Source: Argopecten irradians
Lineage: Eukaryota; Mollusca; Bivalvia; Pectinida; Pectinidae
Direction: 5' to 3'
DNA: 64,000 bases
Assembly (NCBI RefSeq): GCF_041381155.1
Contig: NC_091145.1
Coordinates: 36,843,882-36,907,881 of the forward strand
Shown here: positions 39,201-51,200 of the stretch, in pieces
How the letters are laid out: each line of letters opens with the position of its first letter
Numbering within the stretch: the stretch's first letter is position 1
Notes under the pieces: generated by a model
What the model was told of the DNA's origin: nothing
What the model saw: the letters and a program-made list of their open reading frames with translations, nothing else
The model's database searches: none
Program-made: the position numbers and the translations under genes

Positions 39201-42200
39201 AAATGTTCTTGGGAGAAGGGGAACAGAACTTGTATAAATTTTGGCTCTGACCCCTCGGAGGAAGGAGGGGCGGGGCCCAATAGGGAAAATAGAGGTAAAT
39301 CCTATAAATCGCTTCTTGTTCTAGAGTTCTGAATGGATTGTGACCAAATTTGGCCACAAACATCCTTGGGGGAATGGGAACAGAACTTGTATAAATTTTG
39401 GCTCTGACCCCCCGGGGGAAGGAGGGGCGGGGCCCAATATGGAAAATAGAGGTAAATCCGATAAATCGCTACTTGTCCTAGAGTTCCGCATGGATTGTGA
39501 CCCAATTTGGCCACAAACATCCATGTGGGAAGTGGAACAGAACTTGTATAAATTTTTGCTCTGACTCCCCCGGGGGCAGGAGGGGGGCCCAATAGGGGAA
39601 TTAGAGGTAAATCCTATAAATTGCTACTTGTACTAGAGTTCTGCATGGATTTTAACCAAATTTGGTCACAAATGTTCTTGGGAGAAGGGGAACAGAACTT
39701 GTATAAATTTTGGCTCTGACCCCTCGGGGGAAGGAGGGGCGGGGCCCAATATGGAAAATAGAGGTAAATCCTATAAATCGCTACTTGTCCTAGAGTTCTG
39801 CATGGATTGTGACCAAACTTGGCCACAAACATCCTTGGGGGAAGGGGAACAGAACTTGTATAAAATTTGGCTCTGACCCCCCGGGGGAAGGAGGGGTGGG
39901 GCCCAATAGGGGAATTAGATGTAAATATTCAAATTCCTTCAGAAAAGAAACAATGAACTTGTATTCAGAACATTACTTGGCATTACAAACCAGGTGAGCG
40001 ATACAGGCCCTCTGGGCCTCTTGTTTTTCATGCTGTTGCCTCTAGTTCTGGTAAATTACTTTCTATCTAATAATAAACAATAATTATTATTCATATTATA
40101 TTTCTTGAAGATTATTAAGGAAAAAAGGCAAATTCCTGATTTTTTAGGAGAAAAGATGTTGGGAAGTCCAAGGCAGAAGTAGCTGCAGAGTTTATCAACA
40201 ACCGAGTGCCTGGGTGTAAAGTTGTGCCGTATCCTTTAACTGTGCATTAATTTTAATTACATTTTAAAGGGACATGAACCTAAATAAACCATAAAAATTG
40301 GAGCAAATAAATTTATTTTAATGGAAATTCCATCTTTCTGTATTTTGAACCAGCCTGGTCGAATTGTGCGGACTGCAGTGTGATAAAATTAGTAGTGTTG
40401 AACTTTAGTGACCCACAATACACTGCACAAATTAAATGAACGTAAACAAAATGGTTGGTCGAAAATGTGGGTGAAGCGAACACAAACAAATTCGATAGAA
40501 AACTGATTACGACAAGAGTCAGTAAAGTGCACGATTAGGAAAGTAGGTAAATATAGATGGATCGCTTCAATGCAAGACAGGTGAGCACTTTCATATTTGT
40601 GTGATGTACAAATAGAAAATGACAGTCTATTTTTATCATTTTTGGGGTAGGTGTTCCCCACGTTTTCCTGTGGTTTTAGATTACCAATCATTGTAATAAA
40701 ATAGTCAATAAACATCTGAAAATTGTATCTAAACATACAGAACAACTTATTTTAGGTTCATGTCCCTTTAAGGTTTTATGTTATGCTATTATGTCGGTAG
40801 GTGCTAACATGAATATTAGAATCTGTAGGTTGTTGGTGCTAACATGAATATTAGAATCTGTAGGTTGTTGGTGCTAACATGAATATTAGAATCTGTAGGT
40901 TGTTGGTGCTAACATGAATATTAGAATCTGTAGGTTGTTGGTGCTAACATGAATATTAGAATCTGTAGGTTGTTGGTGCTAACATGAATATTAGAATCTG
41001 TAGGTTGTTGGTGCTAACATGAATATTAGAATCTGTAGGTTGTTGGTGCTAACATGAATATTAGAATCTGTAGGTTGTTGGTGCTAACATGAATATTAGA
41101 ATCTGTAGGTTGTTGGTGCTAACATGAATATTAGAATCTGTAGGTTGTTGGTGCTAACATGAATATTAGAATCTGTAGGTTGTTAGTGCTAACATGAATT
41201 TTAAAATCCTTAGGTTGTCGGTGCTAAAATGAATTTCCCAATGGAATAAAAAGATAAGGTTTTGATTAGCTCTATAGATATACCAGTATTACCTTCTGTT
41301 TATCCTGAAACATATAAATCATCTTTTGTATACATTCAGTTTAAGAAAAGTGATTTTGCAATATATTTGTAAGTTGTAAAAGATTTTATCATATTAACAT
41401 ATATTCATGTATTGGGAAATAATTTAATTATGGAATCCTTCCTAAATTAAAATAGACTACATGCTTTATATGAACGTTTTAGTTCTGAACACTTTCCTTT
41501 TTTATGAACAAAATTTCAATTCCTTAACTGTTTCTAGTCATAATTGCAAAATTCAGGAATTTGACGAATCGTTTTATAGACGTAAGTTTACTGATTAATT
41601 GATACCAGTATGGTTGGAATTTTTTCCCACCTTTTTGACATTAAAAACAACTATTTTATTCTATCATGGTAACCCTTTATAGAACTTTGGAGTATAAATT
41701 TGGAGTGTCAATATGGGGTATGAAGATGTTTTACAGGAATTACTTTGAAAATAAAAATAATGTAGATTCTTTGTATGTTTGTCTAATATGTTCCTTTTCT
41801 CATTATATGTAATACCTTACTTACCAGGTATTTTTTCTCTCCACAGAATTCCATATAATTGTGTGTGGTCTTGATTCCATCATTGCCAGGCGATGGATGA
41901 ACGGCATGCTGGTACAGACATTTGTATTGTTTTAGTAGAATCATCCCTCAGCGTAAAGCTGTAATTTTGATAATTTCATGTAATTACATGTACATATCGG
42001 AGAATATTTCGAGAACCAGTTAACAGGGTTAAGTATTCTTATATGCTGGTTTCCTAGTGTATATCTAATTTATACAAATTGTCATAACTATTTTGTATGC
42101 TGTAAAATATCCCTCTATTGGACTGCGCTAGAGGATATCTGTAAAAATATTTTATATATCATATAGTTGGTTAAAACACCCTGATAAAATAATAAGAAAA

Positions 42201-45200
42201 AACATCACAAGTATGGAGTCTGGATAGATATAACCATAAGTTGTATTTCACCTGTAATGTGTATTACTAATTCGTAGTATAACTAACAGGTGAGCATGCT
42301 GAGTTATGAGGATGGTGAACTGGACCAGAGTACAATCATACCGATGATTGACGGAGGAACAGAGGGATTCAAGGGTAACGCTAGGGTCATTTTCCCCGGG
42401 ATGACTGCCTGTGTAGAATGTACACTTGATTTATACCCACCTCAGGTAACATCTTAATTACTTGTTAACATTCTGATATTACCCATAATCCTCTGGATAG
42501 CTGGTTGGTTTTTCTCTTTGTACTATTGACTATATATAGTTCATTCTTCAAGATCATCAATCATCATTTCTATCGCAGTTGAATTTTCAAACATCATTCT
42601 CTCCGATAATGTTCATTTTTCTATCGCACCTAATAAAGATTTCCCAATATTTACTCCTCTATTGCCAATGTTCAAAGGTTACCCACAATCCTGTGTTACA
42701 GGTGAATTTTCCACTATGTACTATTGCACACACGCCAAGGTTACCAGAGCACTGTATAGAATATGTCAGGATCCTTCTTTGGCCAAAAGAAGAACCATTT
42801 GGAGGTAAATAATGTTAACCATATTTTGGTCTTGATTTTTATGTACTTGTAAAATTACCTTATACCTATATATAATTTTGTTAGTTGAGTCTTCTTCTAG
42901 CCCTTCAAATCTATGTACTGAGTTCAAGCAACTTGAGGCAGTTGCTTTGCACTAAATTCAAAATAACAAGTAAAACTCAACCAATCAAATTGAAAGTAAA
43001 GACGTCTTCATTTAGGTTTACTATGTTAATAGAAGGATAATAGGTATGTATTGGTGCTGTGTCACTGACTTACATGTATGTTTCACTTTGGTGTTAGCGG
43101 GGGTGAAGATAGATTGACTTACTTGTATGTTTCACTTTGGTGTTAGCAGGGGTGAAGATAGATTGACTTACATGTATGTTTCACTTTGGTGTTAGCGGGG
43201 GTGAAGATAGACTGACTTACATGTATGTTTCACTTTGGTGTTAGCGGGGGTGAAGATAGACTGACTTACATGTATGTTTCACTTTGGTGTTAGCGGGGGT
43301 GAAGATAGACTGACTTACTTGTATGTTTCACTTTGGTGTTAGCGGGGGTGAAGATAGACTGACTTACATGTATGTTTCACTTTTGGGTTAGCGGGGGTGA
43401 AGATAGACTGACTTACATGTATGGTTCACTTTGGTGTTAGCAGGGGTGAAGATAGACTGACTTACCGGTACATGTTTGTTTCACTTTGGTGTTAGCGGGG
43501 GTGAAGATAGACTGACTTACATGTATGTTTCACTTTGGTGTTAGCAGGGGTGAAGATAGATTGACTTACATGTATGTTTCACTTTGGTGTTAGCGGGGGT
43601 GAAGATAGATTGACTTACATGTATGTTTCACTTTGGTGTTAGCGGGGGTGAAGATAGATTGACTTACATGTATGTTTCACTTTGGTGTTAGCGGGGGTGA
43701 AGATAGATTGACTTACTTGTATGTTTCACTTTGGTGTTAGCTGGGTTGAAGATAGATTGACTTACATGTATGTTTCACTTTGGTGTTAGCGGGGGTGAAG
43801 ATAGACTGACTTACATGTATGTTTCACTTTGGTGTTAGCGGGGGTGAAGATAGACTGACTTACATGTATGTTTCACTTTGGTGTTAGCGGGGGTGAAGAT
43901 AGATTGACTTACATGTATGTTTCACTTTGGTGTTAGCGGGGGTGAAGATAGACTGACTTACATGTATGTTTCACTTTGGTGTTAGCGGGGGTGAAGATAG
44001 ACTGATACTTACATGTATGTTTCACTTTGGTGTTAGCAGGGGTGAAGATAGACTGACTTACTTGTATGTTTCACTTTGGTGTTAGCGGGGTGAAGATAGA
44101 CTGACTTACTTGTATGTTTCAGGGGGTGAAGATAGACTGACTTACTTGTATGTTTCACTTTGGTGTTAGCGGGGGTGAAGATAGATTGACTTACTTGTAT
44201 GTTTCACTTTGGTGTTAGCGGGGGTGAAGATAGACTGACTTACATGTATGTTTCACTTTGGTGTTAGCGGGGGTGAAGATAGATTGACTTACTTGTATGT
44301 TTCACTTTGGTGTTAGCAGGGGTGAAGATAGATTGACTTACTTGTATGTTTCACTTTGGTGTTAGCGGGGGTGAAGATAGACTGACTTACTTGTATGTTT
44401 CACTTTGGTGTTAGCGGGGGTGAAGATAGACAGACTTACATGTATGTTTCACTTTGGTGTTAGCAGGGGTGAAGATAGATTGACTTACATGTATGTTTCA
44501 CTTTGGTGTTAGCGGGGGTGAAGATAGATTGACTTACATGTATGTTTCACTTTGGTGTTAGCGGGGTTGAAGATAGATTGACTTACATGTATGTTTCACT
44601 TTGGTGTTAGCGGGGTTGAAGATAGATGGGGATGACCCAATACATATCAAGTGGATTATGGAGAAGAGTTTAGAGAGAGCAAATGAGTTTAACATCACCG
44701 GAATTACCTACAGGCTAACACAAGGTAGGTTATATATAATTCATGCTTTTAATATCATAAAATACAAATGAATAGTACACTGTATATGCCTTTTTACAGG
44801 TAACCAATCATCAGTCATCTCATGTTTAACATTATTTTTTTAGCAATACCAATACATCATCAAAATTAACCTAGGAATATATGTAGTGAACATGCTATTT
44901 AATCTTCAAATGCAATGTATTTTTTCTCTAGATCAATATGTACATAGCAATAGAAGAAGACTGAAAATTTAAAAAGACGTAAAATGACAGGCGGTTAGCC
45001 ACATTAGACAGGTGGTTGATATGCACAGTGTCATTATATAGTCCTGAGAGCAGGTTTGACTGTAGTAAATGTAAATCTGTCTCATTATGTTTTAGGTGTT
45101 GTGAAGAGAATTATTCCAGCTGTAGCATCAACAAATGCACTTATTGCAGGTACAATTGTTTGACATACATTAGTTCAGTTAAAAACACTACCTCACATGT

Positions 45201-48200
45201 GTGGAAGAGGAATACCTCTACGTTCTATTATATTGGAGGAAGCAGAATGGTAGATAGTTTTTCATGCACTATTTTGTCATAAAGATATATCACAGAATTT
45301 AGAAGAAATCACTTTTTTGAACTAATTAAATGAAGAATTTGAGGAATTTCAATTCTTTCAAAATGATGTTTAACCAAATGTACACATTGTTTGTTTAATA
45401 TTTGCTTTATTGATTATTTAATATATTTAATTCAATGTTTACTTTCAGCTGCCTGTGCAACTGAGGTTTTTAAGATTGCAACAAGGTAGGTTTATCTTCA
45501 TTCTCAGTATTCTACCTAATTATCCCCCGTGAAACGCGTTTGCGGGGGATATTGATTTGGGCTCTGTCCGTCCGTGCGTGCGTGTCGTCCGTCCGTCCGT
45601 CCGAGTATCGTTTCCGGGCTATAACTCCTAAACCGTTCAACTTGGCTACACGAAACTTTCTGTACATGTTAGGCTAGTGCTCTAGTTGTGCCTTTTGCTA
45701 ATGGGAACCTTTCATTTTCGATACTTTTTCTGTTACCATGGAAACTTATTCAAAAATACCATATTATTAAAGTTTCCTTTCTATTCCGGGCTATAACTCG
45801 AAAACCGTTCAACTTGGCTACACAAAACTTTCTGTACATGTTAGGCTAGTGCTCTAGTTGTGCCTTTTTCTAATGGGAACCTTTCATTTTCAATACTTTT
45901 TCTGTTACCATGGAAACTTATTAAAAAATACTTATTAAAGTTTCCTTTCTAATAACCGAAAAATACTTTACTTTCTGTAAAGTAGGCTAGTTTCCTTAAT
46001 GGGAACCTTTATTTCGATCCGGGCTATAAAGTTTCCTTTCTCGGGCTATAACTCGAAAACCGTTCAACTTGGCTACACGAAACTTTCTGTACATGTTAGG
46101 CTAGTGCTCTAGTTGTGCCTTTTGCTAATGGGAACCTTTCATTTTCGATACTTTTTCTGTTACCATGGAAACTTATTCAAAAATACTATATTATTAAAGT
46201 TTCCTTTCTATTCCGGGCTATAACTCGAAAACCGTTCAACTTGGCTACACGAAACTTTCTGTACATGTTAGGCTAGTGCTCTAGTTGTGCCTTTTTCTAA
46301 TGGGAACCTTCCATTTTCAATACTTTTTCTGTTACCATGGAAATTTATTAAAAAATACCATATTATTAAAGTTTCCTTTCTATTCCGGGCTATAATCGAA
46401 ACCATTCAACTTTCTGTACATGTTAGGCTAGTGCTCTAGTTGTGCCTTTTGCTAATGGGAACCTTTCATTTTCGATACTTTTTCTGTTACTTTTAAATGT
46501 CATGTTACTGGAGAGCGGATATATTGTTGTATGAATTTATTCAAGGACAATACTAAGCTCTGTTCAAATAGTTAAACCTACATGGATGACAATATCAAAA
46601 TTTAAACTCTTAGTTACAATGAGCTTTATTTATTTTATGTTTGAGCTTTCATACACAACTGGGCGCGGGGGATAATGCCAAGCTTTGCGGCTCCTTGTTA
46701 CAGTAGTTAATTGTTGTACATTTGTACTTTTATATGTCAGTATGTTTGGTTTAATGAGACTCGGACAGTGCTTCCTCAGCTATGGTCAGTATCAGGGTCA
46801 GACAGTGCTTCCTCTGCTATGGTCAGTATCAGGGTCAGATAGTGCTTCCTCTACTAATGCCAGTATCAGGGTCAGATAGTGCTTCCTCTGCTACGGTCAG
46901 TATCAGGGTCAGACAGTGCTTCCTCTGCTATGGTCAGTATCAGGGTCAGACAGTGCTTCCTCTGCTATGGTCAGTATCAGGGTCAGATAGTGCTTCCTCT
47001 GCTATGGTCAGACAGTGCTTCCTCTGCTATGGTCAGTATCAGGGTCAGACAGTGCTTCCTCTGCTATGGTCAGTATCAGGGTCAGACAGTGCTTCCTCTG
47101 CTATGGTCAGTATCAGGGTCAGACAGTGCTTCCTCTGCTATGGTCAGTATCAGGGTCAGACAGTGCTTCCTCTGCTATGGTCAGTATCAGGGTCAAATAG
47201 TGCTTCCCCTGCTGTGATCAGTTTCAGGGTCAGACAGTGCTTCCTCTGCTATGGTCAACAGGTTAGTATCAGGTTCAGATAATGCTTCCTCTGCTATGGT
47301 ACAGTGCTTCCCTGGTCAGTATCAGGGTCAGATAGTGCTTCCTCTGCTATGGTCAGGATCAGGGTCAGACAGTGCTTCCTCTGCTATGGTCCAGATCTGG
47401 TCAGTGAGTGCTTCCTCTGCTATGTCAGTATCAGGGTCAGACAGTGCTTCCTCTGCTATGGTCAGTATCAGGGTCAGACAGTGCTTCCTCTGCTATGGTC
47501 AGTATCAGGGTCAGACAGTGCTTCCCCTGCTATGGCGGATGTAGTTTCAGGGTCAGACAGTGCTTCCCCTGCAGATCAGTCAATAGTGCTTCCTCTGCTA
47601 TGGTCAGGAGTGCTTCCTCTGCTATGTCAGTGCAGAAGTGCTTCCTCTGCTATGGTCAGTATCAGGGTCAGATAGTGCTTCCTCTGCTATGGTCAGTATC
47701 AGGGTCAGATAGTGCTTCCTCTGCTATGGTCAGTATCAGGGTCAGACAGTGCTTCCTCTGCTATGGTCAGTATCAGGGTCAGACAGTGCTTCCTCTGCTA
47801 TGGTCAGTATCAGGGTCAGACAGTGCTTCCTCTGCTATGGTCAGTATCAGGGTCAGACAGTGCTTCCTCTGCTATGGTCAGTATCAGGGTCAGATAGTGC
47901 TTCCTCTGCTATGGTCAGTATCAGGGTCAGATAGTGCTTCCTCTGCTATGGTCAGTATCAGGGTCAGACAGTGCTTCCTCTGCTATGGTCAGTATCAGGG
48001 TCAGACAGTGCTTCCTCTGCTATGGTCAGTATCAGGGTCAGACAGTGCTTCCTCTGCTATGGGTCATATCAGGGTCAGAAGTGCTTCCTCTGCTATGGTC
48101 AGTATCAGGGTCAGATAGTGCTTCCTCTGCTATGGTTAGTATCTCAGGGTCAGATAGTGCTTCCTCTGCTATGGTCAGTATCAGGGGTCAGATCGTCAGT

Positions 48201-51200
48201 GCTTCCTCTGCTATGGTCAGTATCAGGGTCAGACAGTGCTTCCTCTGCTACGGTCAGTATCAGGGTCAGACAGTGCTTCCTCTGCTACGGTCAGTATCAG
48301 GGTCAGACAGTGCTTCCTCTGCTATGGTCAGTATCAGGGTCAGACAGTGCTTCCTCTGCTATGGTCAGTATCAGGGTCAGACAGTGCTTCCTCTGCTATG
48401 GTCAGTATCAGGGTCAGACAGTGCTTCCTCTGCTATGGTCAGTATCAGGGTCAGACAGTGCTTCCTCTGCTACAGTCAGTATCAGGTTCAGACAGTCCTT
48501 TCTTTGCTACGGCAAGTGTCAGGGTCAGACAGTCCTTCCTTTGCTATGGTTAGTATCAGGGTCAGACAGTGCTTCCTCTGCTACGGCCAGTATCAGGGTC
48601 AGACATTGCTTCCTCTACTAATGCCAGTATCAGGGTCAGACAGTCCTTTCTTTGCTACGGCCAGTATCAGGGTCAGACAGTGCTTCCTCTGCTATGGTCA
48701 GTATCAGGGTCAGACATTGCTTCCTCTACTAATGCCAGTATCAGGGTCAGACAGTCCTTTCTTTGCTACGGCCAGTGTCAGGGTCAGACAGTCCTTCCTT
48801 TGCTATGGTTAGTATCAGGGTCAGACAGTGCTTCCTCTGCTACGGCCAGTATCAGGGTCAGACAGTGCTTCCTCTGCTGTGGACAGTATCGAGGCCAAGC
48901 AAAATCACTTGTTAACTTATCTTGTAGATTTGGTGTCCAGACGAGGTATTTTGAATCGTAGTTGTGTGCATAGTAGACTTCCCAGGCATGCCTAGTAGAA
49001 TGTTCTATAATTTCATTGTATTTAACCAGCTAAAATAAGGTGAAGACATAACATCAGAGTGAGACTGTATTGATATCAGTGTTATCAAATAGACTTTCAT
49101 ATACGGTTTATATTTTCTGTGCAAGTGAATACTTAATCTAATTGTCATGCAACATTATACAGTTATAAAATTTAGCAACCAAATATATATGGTAATTATA
49201 TAGAGCATATATTATATGCTGTAAGACACTAAAATTTCTGAATAGAAAGACAATAACTAGTGTTCTGTGATCTTTATAGCTGGTTTTGTTGTTGTTGCAG
49301 TTGCTGCTTACCCCTGAGTAACTACATGAACTTCAGTGATACAGAAGGAATATACACCTACACATTTGAGGCCATGCGTAAGGTTTGTAGTGCTTACTTC
49401 TGGTATTTTTTTCTGAGTGGTCTGATATGTGTTATCTCCTATAATCAATCAATGTCATTCAAAGAGTATCTTTTGTATATGGGAGAAAAAGAATCATTCC
49501 GAACCAATGAGGGTGTAACAACGAAATCACAACCCTCATGGGATTTCCTCGGGTTGGACATTCATGAATTACCCCTCTGGTTGTGATTTCGTTGTCACAA
49601 CCTCTAGATAGGAAAAGATGCTATTAGTCCATTATTAGATCTGATCTCACTTTACTCTTTTTGTGTTTATTTTTAGGAAGACTGTATGGCCTGCAGCAGT
49701 ATACCACAGAACCTGAATTTCTCCGAGACGGACAAACTACAAGATATACTTACATACCTCATGGAAAGTCATGAATAGTAAGTAGATAAGATATTAATTA
49801 TATTTCATATACCTTATCAAATTCCATGAGCAGTATGTTTTTGGTAATGGTGTTTTTTTTTTAAATTTAATTTTCAATGATTATCCTTATCTTGTTCTTG
49901 TAGTATGTGGACATTTTTAACCTTAGATCACCAATCAATTAACAATGTGCTAAAGGTCTTTTATTTAATAAATACTTTTAAATCCATTTCAAAATCATGC
50001 TTTTTCTTGGATTTGTTTTAAAAGATGTTTTGTATTTGTTCAGGTCAAATGAAATCTCCTGGAATGACAACATCAATCAACGGGGCCAATAAAACGCTGT
50101 ACATGCAAACTGTAAAATCTATAGAGGAACGGACGAGGGCGAATCTCAAACTAACTCTTAAAGGTACGTTCAGGTGAACAGAGAAATCTATCAACAAACA
50201 GACAACAACAAATCTGAAACAGCCAAAGCCGCCATCTTGAAAGCACTTTTTGAACTTCTTCTCAAGTTCTACCTGGTGCGATTTGGCTGAAACTTGCATG
50301 AAAAATGATCCTGACATGGTCCCGACAAAGTGTTGTTATTTTTCGGGTCGATCCGAAAAACCAAGATGGTCTCCACAAGCCGCCATCTTTAAAACACATT
50401 TTGAACTTCTTCTCAAGTTCTACCAGTGCGATTTGGCTGATAAACTTGCATGAAATGATCTGACATGGTCCCAACAAAGTGTTGTTACATCTCATGGTTG
50501 ATCCCAAATCGAAGATGGCTACCATGACACTATATCTAATTAAACTTCCTACATGTTAAGGCCCTTTGGCCTCTTGTTTGAAAGAAAATTTGTTGAAAGA
50601 AATTGAAAATGATCCTGACATGTTCCTGACAAAGTGACACCATATGAAATTAAATTTACTATTGCCAAGGCAGTCAGATGACACGTTAAGGCCCTTTGGG
50701 CCTCTTGTTTAAATTTAATTTTCAATGATTATCCTTATCTTGTTCTTGTAGTATGTGGACATTTTTAACCTTAGATCACCAATCAATTAACAATGTGCTA
50801 AAGGTCTTTTATTTAATAAATACTTTTAAATCCATTTCAAAATCATGCTTTTTCTTGATTTGGTTTTAATAGGATACATTGTTTTGTATTGTTCTGTCAA
50901 ATCGAAATTCTCCTGGAATGGACAAAATCAATCAACTGGTGGGCCAATAAAAACGCTGTACATGCAAACTGTTCAAAAATCTATAGGGAACGGACGAAGG
51001 AGCGAATCTCAAACTAACTCTTAAAGGTACGTTCAGGTGAACAGAGAAATCTATCAACAAAACAGACAACACAACTGAAATCTGAATACTGTACTCTTAA
51101 AGCTATATATACAGGTATGCTGAAATCTTTGGAGAAGCTAATAAGGACCAATTTTGATGTTACTAGTAACAATTATGAATTATTTCTATAGCTCTGAATA

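Noticed and set aside
38623-39997. Proline-rich open frames on both strands ([16 protein letters not shown])
   Set aside because: These are translations of the tandem units of an interspersed repeat and occur on both strands and in both copies of the element.
46685-48961. Long overlapping open frames with repeated [11 protein letters not shown]-type peptides
   Set aside because: They come from a 37-bp intronic minisatellite with no stop in any frame. There is no start context or gene structure, and they sit between UBA3 exons 11 and 12.
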